54,206 nucleotides of DNA from Streptomyces sp. A3M-1-3 (GTDB lineage Bacteria; Actinomycetota; Actinomycetes; Streptomycetales; Streptomycetaceae). The translations under genes and the position numbers were made by a program. The notes below the pieces were generated by a model that had not been told where the DNA came from, did not search any database, and worked only from the letters and a program-made list of their open reading frames with translations. Each line of letters opens with the position of its first letter. The stretch's first letter is position 1. The stretch covers positions 1 to 54,206 of the forward strand of contig NZ_JANAVP010000041.1 of the NCBI RefSeq assembly GCF_024213665.1. Direction: 5' to 3'. This document shows positions 33,364 through 41,109 of this stretch, in pieces.

Positions 33364-33642
33364 ATGCTGCTCATCCCATGCCCCTGGTGCGGTCCTCGCG
33401 ACGAGGCCGAGTTCCACTACGGCGGCCAGGCGCACGTGCCGTACCCCGAGGACCCCGCGGCCCTGACCGACGAGGAATGGGCGCGCTACCTCTTCTTCCG
33501 CGACAACCCCAAGGGGCCCTTCCCCGAGAGATGGAACCACGCGGACGGCTGCCGCCGCTGGTTCAACGCCGTCCGGGACACGGCGACCAACGAGATCCTC
33601 GCCGTCTACCGGGCCGGCGAACCAAGGCCGGTGATCGCATGA
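33364..33642 (+). CDS. soxD: Sarcosine oxidase delta subunit
   Basis: This 92-residue protein begins MLLIPCPWCGPRDEAEFHYG, the zinc-binding Cys/His motif of SoxD, and has DEEWARYLFFRDNPKGPFPERWNH and GCRRWFN in the centre. It is a small structural zinc subunit of the tetramer. The ATG at 33364 is 13 bp after the soxB stop; GAGGAG spans that gap. The soxA start overlaps its stop. Confidence 0.93.
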   Translation: MLLIPCPWCGPRDEAEFHYGGQAHVPYPEDPAALTDEEWARYLFFRDNPKGPFPERWNHADGCRRWFNAVRDTATNEILAVYRAGEPRPVIA

Positions 33643-36518
33643 CCTCGCAAGCGTTCCGACTGCCCCACGGGGGACGGATCTCGCGTGACGAGCCGCTGAG
33701 TTTCAGCTTCGACGGCGTGGAGTACACGGGCCACCGGGGCGACACGCTCGCCGCCGCGCTGCTCGCGGGCGGTGTCCACCAGACCGGCACCAGCGTCAGA
33801 CTCGGCCGCCCGCGCGGTATCTTCTCCGCCGGAATCGAGGAGCCGAACGCCGTCGTCCAGATCGAGGCGCCGTTCCCGGAGCCGATGCTTCCGGCGACGA
33901 CCGTCGAGCTGTACGACGGGCTCGCCGCGAGCAGCCTGCCCGGTCAGGGGCGCCTCGCCACCGCCCCCGACCCCGCCCGCTACGACGCCGTGCACGCCCA
34001 CTGCGACCTGCTGGTCGTCGGTGGCGGACCGGCCGGACTCGCCGCGGCGGCCGCGGCCGCCCGGAGCGGGGCGCGGGTGATCCTCGCGGACGACCAACCC
34101 GAGCTCGGCGGAAGCCTGCTCGGCACACGTGAGACGCTCGACGGTTCACCGGCCACCGAGTGGGCCGCCGCCGTCGGCCACGAGCTCGACGCGGCGCCCG
34201 AGGTACGGGTGCTCCTGCGCACCACCGTCTTCGGCTACTACGACGACAACCATCTACTGGCTGTCGAGCGCCGTACCAACCACCTCGGCGCCGATGCCCC
34301 CGCCCATGTCTCGCGCGAGCGAGTCTGGCGGATCCGGGCACGCAGGGTCGTCCTGGCAACCGGCGCACACGAGCGCTCGCTCGCCTTCGCCGACAACGAC
34401 CGCCCCGGCGTCATGCTGGCCGGCGCCGCCCGTACGTACGTCAACCGCTACGGGGTCGCCCCGGGCCGCCACGCGGTCGTGTTCACCACGAACGACAGCG
34501 CCTACGCCACCGCGCTCGACCTCACAGCGGCGGGCCTGAACATCGCGGCGATCGTCGACACCCGGCCCAAGCCGGGGGAGTGGGCGCGCCGCGCCGAGCG
34601 GGTCGGGATCGAGGTGCTCGTCGGGCACGCCGTGACCGGCACCACCGGCGAGGCACGGGTCTCGTCGGTGCTCGCAGATCCCTTCGGCGAGGGCCTGGCG
34701 CACCGTGAGATCGCCGCCGACCTGCTCCTGGTCTCGGGCGGCTGGAACCCCGTCGTGCACCTGTTCAGCCAGGCGGGAGGACGGCTGCGCCACGACGAGG
34801 GGCTCGGCTCGTTCGTCCCGGACAGCTGCCGTCAGGCGGTTGAAGTCGCCGGCTCCGCCCAGGGTGTGTTCGACCTGCCCGGCTGCCTCGCCGACGGCGC
34901 GGCGGCCGGAGCCCGGTCGATCGAGGCCGAGGGATTCGCCGTCGCCGGTCCGCTCCCGCTCCCGGCGGCTGTCGAAGAGCCCCGGTCACCCGCCATGCAC
35001 CTGTTCGTCGTGCCCGGCCCGCCCGCCGAAGGCCACCCCACCCACTTCGTCGACCTCCAACGCGATGTCACCGTCGATGACCTGGCGCGCGCGACCGGGG
35101 CGGGCCTGCGTTCGGTGGAGCACCTCAAGCGCTACACCACAGCGGGCACGGCGAACGACCAGGGCAAGACCTCGGGCCTGCTCGCGAGCGGCGTCGTTGC
35201 GCACTTGCTCGGCGTCGACGTCGGCGACCTGGGCACGACGACCTTCCGGGCCCCGTACGCACCTGTCGGCTTCGCCACGCTCGCCGGCCGCGACCGCGGT
35301 GAGCTGCACGACCCGGTGCGCGTGACCGCGCTCCACGAGTGGCACATCGCCCACGGCGCCCTCTTCGAGAACGTCGGCCAGTGGAAACGGCCGTGGTACT
35401 ACCCGCAGGACGGCGAGGCCATGGAGGCGGCGGTGCTCCGCGAGTGCCGCGCTGCCCGCGAGGGTGTCGCGTTCATGGACGCCTCCACCCTCGGCAAGAT
35501 CGACGTCCAGGGGCCGGACGCCGGCGTCTTCCTCGACCGGCTCTACACCAACATGATGAGCACGCTGAAGGTCGGCATGATCCGCTACGGCGTGATGTGC
35601 CGCCCGGACGGCATGGTCTTCGACGACGGCACCGTCATCCGCCTCGCCGCGAGGCGCTTCCTCGTCACGACCACGACGGGCAACGCCGCCGCCGTACTCG
35701 ACTGGATGGAGGAGTGGCTCCAGACGGAATGGCCCGACCTGCGCGTGCACTGCACCTCGGTCACCGAGCAGTGGGCCACCGTCGCCCTGGTCGGGCCCCG
35801 CTCCCGCGACGTGCTGGGCGGCCTTGCCCCGCAGCTCGCCGTGGACGCGGACAGCTTCCCGTTCATGGCCTGGCGGGACACGGCCGTCGCCGGGATCCCG
35901 GCGCGGGTCTGCCGGATCAGCTTCTCCGGTGAACTGGCGTACGAGATCAACGTCCTGCCCTGGGAGGCCCCCGCGCTGTGGGACGCGCTGTACGAGGCAG
36001 GCCGCGACCTCGGCATCACGCCGTACGGCACCGAGACGATGCACGTCCTGCGGGCCGAGAAGGGCTACCCGATCGTCGGCCAGGACACCGACGGCACGGT
36101 GACACCGCAGGACCTCGGCATGAGCTGGGTGGTGTCGAAGAAGAAGCCCGACTTCATCGGCAAGCGCTCGTACGCCCGGGCCGACACCAGTCGGCCCGAC
36201 CGCAAACACCTCGTCGCCCTGCTTCCCGAAGACCCCGCCACCCTGCTGCCCGAAGGCACCCACCTCGTCGCCACCGACAGTCCGCCGGATACCGCTGGGA
36301 GGTTCCCGCATCCCGCGCCACCGGTGCCGACGCTCGGACACGTCACCTCCAGTTACCGCAGTGCCGCCCTCGGGCGGACCTTCGCGCTCGCCCTGATCCG
36401 TGGCGGCCGGGACCGCATCGGCGAGCGCCTGTACGCGCCGGTGGGAGACACGCTGGTCCCTGTGACGGTCGCAAACCCTGTTCCCTACGACCCCGAGGGG
36501 GCACGCCGCGATGGCTGA
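33639..36518 (+). CDS. soxA: Sarcosine oxidase alpha subunit
   Basis: This 959-residue protein begins with a ferredoxin-like domain that lacks cluster cysteines (SFDGVEYTGHRGDTLAAALLA). A dinucleotide-binding domain follows (DLLVVGGGPAGLAAAAAAA near residue 124; VVLATGAHERSLAF). The C-terminal GcvT-type folate domain (AFMDASTLGKIDVQGPDA, ISFSGELAYEINV, LRAEKGYPIVGQDTDGT) captures the methyl carbon as 5,10-methylene-THF. Near residues 882-892 the sequence SPPDTAGRFPHP is encoded by a reverse-oriented palindromic repeat and is probably an insertion in a surface loop just before PTLGHVTSSYRS. The soxG start overlaps its end. Confidence 0.94.
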   Translation: MTSQAFRLPHGGRISRDEPLSFSFDGVEYTGHRGDTLAAALLAGGVHQTGTSVRLGRPRGIFSAGIEEPNAVVQIEAPFPEPMLPATTVELYDGLAASSLPGQGRLATAPDPARYDAVHAHCDLLVVGGGPAGLAAAAAAARSGARVILADDQPELGGSLLGTRETLDGSPATEWAAAVGHELDAAPEVRVLLRTTVFGYYDDNHLLAVERRTNHLGADAPAHVSRERVWRIRARRVVLATGAHERSLAFADNDRPGVMLAGAARTYVNRYGVAPGRHAVVFTTNDSAYATALDLTAAGLNIAAIVDTRPKPGEWARRAERVGIEVLVGHAVTGTTGEARVSSVLADPFGEGLAHREIAADLLLVSGGWNPVVHLFSQAGGRLRHDEGLGSFVPDSCRQAVEVAGSAQGVFDLPGCLADGAAAGARSIEAEGFAVAGPLPLPAAVEEPRSPAMHLFVVPGPPAEGHPTHFVDLQRDVTVDDLARATGAGLRSVEHLKRYTTAGTANDQGKTSGLLASGVVAHLLGVDVGDLGTTTFRAPYAPVGFATLAGRDRGELHDPVRVTALHEWHIAHGALFENVGQWKRPWYYPQDGEAMEAAVLRECRAAREGVAFMDASTLGKIDVQGPDAGVFLDRLYTNMMSTLKVGMIRYGVMCRPDGMVFDDGTVIRLAARRFLVTTTTGNAAAVLDWMEEWLQTEWPDLRVHCTSVTEQWATVALVGPRSRDVLGGLAPQLAVDADSFPFMAWRDTAVAGIPARVCRISFSGELAYEINVLPWEAPALWDALYEAGRDLGITPYGTETMHVLRAEKGYPIVGQDTDGTVTPQDLGMSWVVSKKKPDFIGKRSYARADTSRPDRKHLVALLPEDPATLLPEGTHLVATDSPPDTAGRFPHPAPPVPTLGHVTSSYRSAALGRTFALALIRGGRDRIGERLYAPVGDTLVPVTVANPVPYDPEGARRDG
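36281..36313 (-). repeat. Palindromic repeat, reverse orientation, inside soxA
   Basis: Read on the minus strand it contains ACCTCCCAGCGGTATCC, close to the left half and centre of the family seen at 4328 and 29145. It is degenerate, which suggests an older insertion. Confidence 0.45.
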
Positions 36519-37119
36519 AGCCGCAACCCGCCGCCACCCGCTGAGCCCACTGTCCCACGCCGTCGGCCGGTTCGCCGCCGCCACCCGCGCCTCGGGCGGA
36601 GCCGTGCGCCTGGCGGAACTTCCGTTCCTCGCCCAGCTCAACGTACGCCTGGACGCCAAGGGCCCGGCGGCGGACGCCGTCGAGCTCGCACTCGGGATCC
36701 CGCTGCCGATCGAGGCCAACACCTGCGTGCGAGGCGGCGAGCTGGCCGCGCTGTGGCTGGGTCCCGACGAGTGGCTCATCGTCGGCCCGGCCGGCACACA
36801 GCACGAACTCGAGGCGCGGCTGCGCGCGGCGATGGAGGGTGAGGAGGCCGCTGTCGTCGACGTCTCGGCCCAGCGCACCACACTGCTCGTCGCCGGGCCT
36901 TCGGCCCGTGACCTGCTGGCCCACGGCTGCTCCCTCGACCTGCACCCGCACTCCTTCGGGGCGGGCCGGTGCGCGCAGACCACGCTGGCCCGCGCGCAGG
37001 TCGTGCTGGTCCCACGGGACGAACACAAGCCCGGATTCTGGGTCCTGGTGCGCTCGTCCTTCGCCGGGTACCTGGCCGACTGGCTCCTCGACGCTGCCTC
37101 GGAGTACACGGCCGGGTAG
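36511..37119 (+). CDS. soxG: Sarcosine oxidase gamma subunit
   Basis: This 202-residue protein resembles SoxG: LAELPFLAQLNVRLDAKG near the start, LWLGPDEWLIVGP in the centre, VVDVSAQRTTLLVAGPSARDLLAHGC, and FWVLVRSSFAGYLADWL at the end. The fold is related to part of GcvT. It completes the heterotetramer. It overlaps soxA by eight bases and is the last gene of the operon; only a weak CCGGG/CCCGG hairpin (37126-37140) follows. Confidence 0.92.
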   Translation: MAEAATRRHPLSPLSHAVGRFAAATRASGGAVRLAELPFLAQLNVRLDAKGPAADAVELALGIPLPIEANTCVRGGELAALWLGPDEWLIVGPAGTQHELEARLRAAMEGEEAAVVDVSAQRTTLLVAGPSARDLLAHGCSLDLHPHSFGAGRCAQTTLARAQVVLVPRDEHKPGFWVLVRSSFAGYLADWLLDAASEYTAG

Positions 37120-37564
37120 GCGGTCCCGGGCGGTACCCGGTGTGGTGGGGCCGTCACCGAGTGCCGCTTTCGGGAAACCTGCACATCGTGTGTGCGACTG
37201 GGGCACGTTGCTTTCACCCGACCTCGATATGTCGGATTTGCCTCACGTGCTTGGTGGGGGTATATCCAATTTGGTTCCGCGCGGGTGGTGGGCCGCGCGT
37301 ATCTGTTACTCGATCTTGCGAATAGGTTGTCACCATTCGGTGAACGAAGCTGCACGCCCGTCGTTTGAAGTGCCGTCCCGTCCGTCGGGGGACGTCAACG
37401 GGATTGGCTGGAAGCCCTGTTCGCGTGCTTTCATCTGCGCACTGCGGCAGTTGTGAGGACCGAGTTTCGGGCGTCGGGCCGCCGCAGGAGTGGCCGGACC
37501 GGCTTTGCTGCGGACCGCTCCACGTCATTGAGAAATACTCCAACAAATGAAGGGATTGCGCGTA
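37120..37564 (+). promoter_or_regulatory. Gene-free leader region before the secreted peptide gene
   Basis: These 445 bp carry no convincing gene and are less GC-rich than their surroundings. The notable features are a small hairpin at 37126-37140, an inverted repeat CCGAC-N8-GTCGG at 37218-37235, and AT-rich segments near 37250-37340 and 37528-37550. The promoter of the peptide operon must lie here, but I cannot place it with confidence. Confidence 0.4.
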
Positions 37565-37807
37565 ATGCGTAACGACCTCGAGACCCGTGAGATCGCCGAC
37601 ACCGAGCTGGACGCTGTTTCCGGCGGTATCGTCAGCCTTTCCGGTGGCCTGGCCGGCGCCGCGGTGAGCGACGTCTCCACCGCTCTGAACTCCCTCCAGA
37701 CCACCCACGCCCTGCAGGGCATCGCGGGCCAGGCCGTCGGTCAGGCTTCGGGTGTCACCGGTGTTTACGCCAACACCTCCGCTGTCACCGGTATCGCCGG
37801 TCTCTGA
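37565..37807 (+). CDS. Double-glycine leader peptide, bacteriocin-like precursor without cysteine
   Basis: This is an 80-residue peptide. The first 21 residues (MRNDLETREIADTELDAVSGG) are a classic acidic leader ending in Gly-Gly, the cleavage site of C39-peptidase exporters. A second possible site is SLSGG at residues 24-28. The remaining 59 residues are rich in Gly, Ala, Ser, Thr and Val, with GIAGQAVGQASGVTGVY and SAVTGIAGL, and contain no Cys, Lys or Arg. Lanthionine or sactionine chemistry is therefore excluded. ATG 37565 lies about ten bases after GAAGGG; an upstream in-frame ATG at 37547 is less likely. The exporter genes follow directly. Its activity is unknown. Confidence 0.82.
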   Translation: MRNDLETREIADTELDAVSGGIVSLSGGLAGAAVSDVSTALNSLQTTHALQGIAGQAVGQASGVTGVYANTSAVTGIAGL

Positions 37808-37825
37808 TCGCGCCCGTACGGTTGG

Positions 37826-37864
37826 CCATGAACCCCGGAGCTCCCCCCCTTCCGGGGTTCATGG
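37826..37864 (+). terminator. Hairpin between the peptide gene and its exporter genes
   Basis: Perfect 13-bp arms CCATGAACCCCGG (37826-37838) and CCGGGGTTCATGG (37852-37864) enclose a C-rich loop. With no T run after it, it is more likely a partial terminator or mRNA-stabilising hairpin that lets the peptide be made in excess of the exporters. Confidence 0.6.
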
Positions 37865-37914
37865 TTGCCCACGGCCTGCGGTTCATCGCCGAATGCAGTT
37901 GAAGGAATAGTTCC

Positions 37915-38721
37915 GTGCAGTTCCGTCAAAAGGCGCTTTCCAAGCTGCAATCGCCCGAAGAACTCCACCTGCCGGTACGTTTCGCGCGCCCGCAGGGCCG
38001 GCTCGTACTGGCCGTCACGGTCATCGTCATGGCCGTCGCGAGCTACTGGGCATTTACCGGCTCCGTTTCCTCCAAGCTGAGCGCACCCGGCATCCTTACC
38101 CGCGCCGAAGGCAGTTACCTGCTGCAGAGTCCGGTCGCCGGCCAGGTCACCGCAGTCCTCGCCGAGGAGGGCCGGCTGCTGTCCTCGGGCGAGCCCCTGC
38201 TGACGGTCCGTACGGACCAGGGCGACCGGCCCGTGCGCGCGGTGGCCGGGGGCCGCGTGACGACACTGGTCGCCAAGATCGGTTCGGTCGTCACGACCGG
38301 CGCGGACGTGGCGACCGTGGAGCGTGTGAAGAACCCGGACGCCCCGCTGGTGGCCATGCTGTACGTACCCGGCGGCAGCGGCTCGACGATCGCCGTGGGC
38401 GCCTCCGTCGACCTGACCGTCCAGTCCGTCCCCCAGCAGCAGTACGGCGTACTGCGCGGCCGCGTCAAGGCGGTCAGCCGCACGCCCCGGACGGGGGCGC
38501 AGATCAGCAGCTTCCTCGGCGACAAGCAGCTCGCCGCACAGTTCTCCCAGCAGGGCAACCCCGTCGCGGTGCTCGTACAGCTGGAGCGCTCCGCCGGCAC
38601 CAAGTCCGGTTACGTGTGGTCCTCCACGGACGGACCCCCGTACGCCGTCGACTCCACGACGCCGGTCACCGGCGCCGTCCGCCTCTCCGCGCAGCGCCCC
38701 GTCGACTGGCTGCTTCCGTGA
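37915..38721 (+). CDS. HlyD-like membrane fusion protein of the NHLM-type secretion system
   Basis: This 268-residue protein has a cytoplasmic N-terminus, a single membrane span near residues 24-44 (RLVLAVTVIVMAVASYWAF), and an outer part with split lipoyl-like hairpins (LLQSPVAGQVTAVLAEEGRLLSSGEPLLTV, then VTTLVAKIGSVVTTGADVATVE). It lacks the long coiled coil of Gram-negative HlyD, as expected in a one-membrane cell. It should connect the exporters to the outside or stabilise them. The start is GTG 37915 with GAAGGA eight bases upstream. It overlaps the C39 exporter gene by four bases. Confidence 0.87.
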   Translation: MQFRQKALSKLQSPEELHLPVRFARPQGRLVLAVTVIVMAVASYWAFTGSVSSKLSAPGILTRAEGSYLLQSPVAGQVTAVLAEEGRLLSSGEPLLTVRTDQGDRPVRAVAGGRVTTLVAKIGSVVTTGADVATVERVKNPDAPLVAMLYVPGGSGSTIAVGASVDLTVQSVPQQQYGVLRGRVKAVSRTPRTGAQISSFLGDKQLAAQFSQQGNPVAVLVQLERSAGTKSGYVWSSTDGPPYAVDSTTPVTGAVRLSAQRPVDWLLP

Positions 38722-41108
38722 CCGCCCCCCAGGAAGCCGCCCACGGCCAGGCCCAGACCCCGGCCCAGGCCCCGGCCGCGGCCGAGTCCCGGGCCCAGTC
38801 ACAGCCTTCCGCCCCCGGACTCCCGCCCGCCGGTCGCCGACGCCACCGCCCCGAGCCCCGGGGCGGCGCGCGCCGGCGCAGTCCGAAGCCGGCGGGCAGG
38901 AACACCGGGCGCCGCTCCTCGCGCGGCAGGCCCGTGCGGGCCCCCAAGGGCAGGACGCCCCGGACCGTACGCACCCCCACCGTGCTGCAGATGGAGGCGG
39001 TGGAGTGCGGCGCCGCCGCGCTGGCCATGGTGCTCGGCCACTACCGACGCTTCGTCCCCCTGGAGGAGCTGCGCATCGCCTGCGGCGTCTCCCGCGACGG
39101 CTCCCGCGCCAGCAACGTCCTCAAGGCCGCCCGCAGTTACGGGCTGAAGGCCAAGGGCATGCAGATGGACCTGGCCGCGCTCGCCGAGGTGCCCGCCCCG
39201 GCCGTCCTCTTCTGGGAGTTCAACCACTACGTCGTCTACGACGGCATGGGCCGCCGCTTCGGCCGCCGGGGCGTGTACATCAACGACCCGGACAAGGGGC
39301 GGCGGTTCGTCGCGCTGGACGACTTCGACACCGGTTTCACCGGTGTCGTGCTCACCTTCGAACCCGACGAGGGCTTCCGCCGCAGTGGCCGCAAGCCGGG
39401 CGTCCTGGGCGCCATGCCGGCCCGCCTGCACGGCACTTCGGGCACGATGCTCGCCGCAGTGATCTCCAGCCTCCTGCTGGTGGTCGTCGGCGCGTCGGTG
39501 CCCGCGCTGAGCCGCACGTACATCGACATGTTCCTCATCGGGAACCAGACGTCCCTGCTGGGCGTGCTCTTCGCGTCGATGGCGGCCGCCCTGGTGCTCA
39601 GCGCGACCCTCACCGCTCTCCAGCAGGCGAATCTGCTGCGCGGGCGCATCATCTCCTCCACCCTGGGCAGCGCCCGCTTCCTGCGGCATCTGCTCAGACT
39701 CCCGGTCACCTTCTTCTCCCAGCGCAACCCGGCCGACCTCGTCCAGCGGCTGCAGTCCAACGACGCGGTCGCCGAGACCCTCGCCCGGGACCTGGCCGCG
39801 GCGGGCGTGGACGCCGTGGTCGTCGTGCTCTACGCGGTGCTGCTGTGGACGTACGACCCGCAGCTCACCGTCGTCGGTGTGATGATCGCGCTGCTCAACG
39901 TGGCGGCCATGCGGATCGTCATCCACGTCAGGGCCACCGGCACCCAGAAACTGCGCGCCGACAGCGCCCGGCTGACCAACACCTCCTACAGCGGTCTCCA
40001 GCTCATCGAGACGATGAAGGCCACCGGCGGCGAGAACGCCTTCTTCCGCCGCTGGGCCGGACAGCACGCGACCACCCTCGACGTGCAGCAGCGGCTCGGC
40101 GTGCCCAGCGCGTGGCTGGCGATCGTCGCGCCCACGCTGGCCGCGCTCAACAGCGCGCTGATCCTGATGATCGGCGGCCTGCGGGCGGTGGAGGGGCATC
40201 TCTCCGTCGGTCTGCTCGTCGCCTTCCAGGCCCTGGTGGTCAGTTTCACCGCGCCGATCACCCGCCTCAACGGCGTCGCGGGACGGATCCAGGACTTCGC
40301 GGCCGATGTAGCCCGCCTCAAGGATGTCGAGAGCTTCCCCGTCGACCCGCTCTACTCGCGGCCCGAACCCGCCGCCAGCACCCGCCGCCTCAAGGGCCAT
40401 GTGGAGCTGGACAGCATCACCTTCGGCTACAGCCCACTCGATGCCCCGCTGCTGAAGGACTTCTCGCTGTCGGTCGGACCCGGGCAGCAGGTCGCGCTCG
40501 TCGGTGGCTCCGGCAGCGGCAAGTCCACCGTCTCCAGGCTGATCTCCGGCCTCTACGCGCCCTGGGAGGGCGCCATCCGCATCGACGGGATGCGGCTGGA
40601 GGACATCCCGCGCGGCGCGCTGGCGGCCTCCGTCTCCTTCGTCGACCAGGATGTCTTCCTCTTCGAGGGCACCGTCCGCGACAACGTCGCGCTGTGGGAC
40701 CCCTCCATCACCGACGAGGCCGTCACCGCCGCCCTCGAGGACGCCGCCGTGTACGACGTGGTCGCCCGCCGCCCCGGCGGCATCCACAGCCGCGTCGAGC
40801 AGGACGGCCGCAACTTCTCGGGCGGCCAGCGCCAGCGCCTGGAGATCGCCCGCGCGCTGGTGCGCCGCCCCAGCGTCATGGTCCTCGACGAAGTGACCAG
40901 CGCCCTGGACGCCGTGACCGAACAGGTGATCATCGACAACCTGCGGCGCCGCGGCTGCGCCTGCGTGGTCATCGCCCACCGGCTGAGCACGGTGCGGGAC
41001 AGCGACGAGATCGTCGTACTCGACCGGGGCACGGTCGTGGAACGCGGGCGGCACGAGTACCTGGCCGCTGCCCAGGGCCCGTACGCCGAACTGGTCAGGG
41101 AGCACTGA
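38718..41108 (+). CDS. C39 peptidase-containing ABC exporter (NHLM type)
   Basis: This is a 796-residue peptidase-permease-ATPase. The C39 domain has C97 (MEAVECGAAALAMVL), Q91, H170 (EFNHYVVYDG) and D190 (YINDPDKGRR), so the protease looks intact and should cut the double-glycine leader. The membrane domain spans roughly residues 245-530. The ATPase carries VGGSGSGKSTV, FSGGQRQRLEIARAL and VMVLDEVTSALD. Unusually, about 75 residues rich in Pro, Ala and Arg (GRRRHRPEPRGGARRRSPKP and more) precede the peptidase domain. The GTG start overlaps the upstream stop. The next exporter gene begins two bases after its stop. Confidence 0.92.
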   Translation: MTAPQEAAHGQAQTPAQAPAAAESRAQSQPSAPGLPPAGRRRHRPEPRGGARRRSPKPAGRNTGRRSSRGRPVRAPKGRTPRTVRTPTVLQMEAVECGAAALAMVLGHYRRFVPLEELRIACGVSRDGSRASNVLKAARSYGLKAKGMQMDLAALAEVPAPAVLFWEFNHYVVYDGMGRRFGRRGVYINDPDKGRRFVALDDFDTGFTGVVLTFEPDEGFRRSGRKPGVLGAMPARLHGTSGTMLAAVISSLLLVVVGASVPALSRTYIDMFLIGNQTSLLGVLFASMAAALVLSATLTALQQANLLRGRIISSTLGSARFLRHLLRLPVTFFSQRNPADLVQRLQSNDAVAETLARDLAAAGVDAVVVVLYAVLLWTYDPQLTVVGVMIALLNVAAMRIVIHVRATGTQKLRADSARLTNTSYSGLQLIETMKATGGENAFFRRWAGQHATTLDVQQRLGVPSAWLAIVAPTLAALNSALILMIGGLRAVEGHLSVGLLVAFQALVVSFTAPITRLNGVAGRIQDFAADVARLKDVESFPVDPLYSRPEPAASTRRLKGHVELDSITFGYSPLDAPLLKDFSLSVGPGQQVALVGGSGSGKSTVSRLISGLYAPWEGAIRIDGMRLEDIPRGALAASVSFVDQDVFLFEGTVRDNVALWDPSITDEAVTAALEDAAVYDVVARRPGGIHSRVEQDGRNFSGGQRQRLEIARALVRRPSVMVLDEVTSALDAVTEQVIIDNLRRRGCACVVIAHRLSTVRDSDEIVVLDRGTVVERGRHEYLAAAQGPYAELVREH

Positions 41109-41109
41109 G

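Noticed and set aside
37207..37223. Possible GTTGCG-N5-CGCAAC site before the secreted peptide gene
   Set aside because: Only the left half resembles the motif (GTTGCT); the right half (CCGACC) does not fit and no second copy lies at 19 bp.
34986..37355. Long minus-strand frame opposite soxA and soxG
   Set aside because: Shadow frame; runs through two overlapping, well-supported genes and has no domain.
37565..37807. Lanthipeptide precursor
   Set aside because: The leader looks similar, but the core has no Cys and no lanthionine synthetase is nearby.
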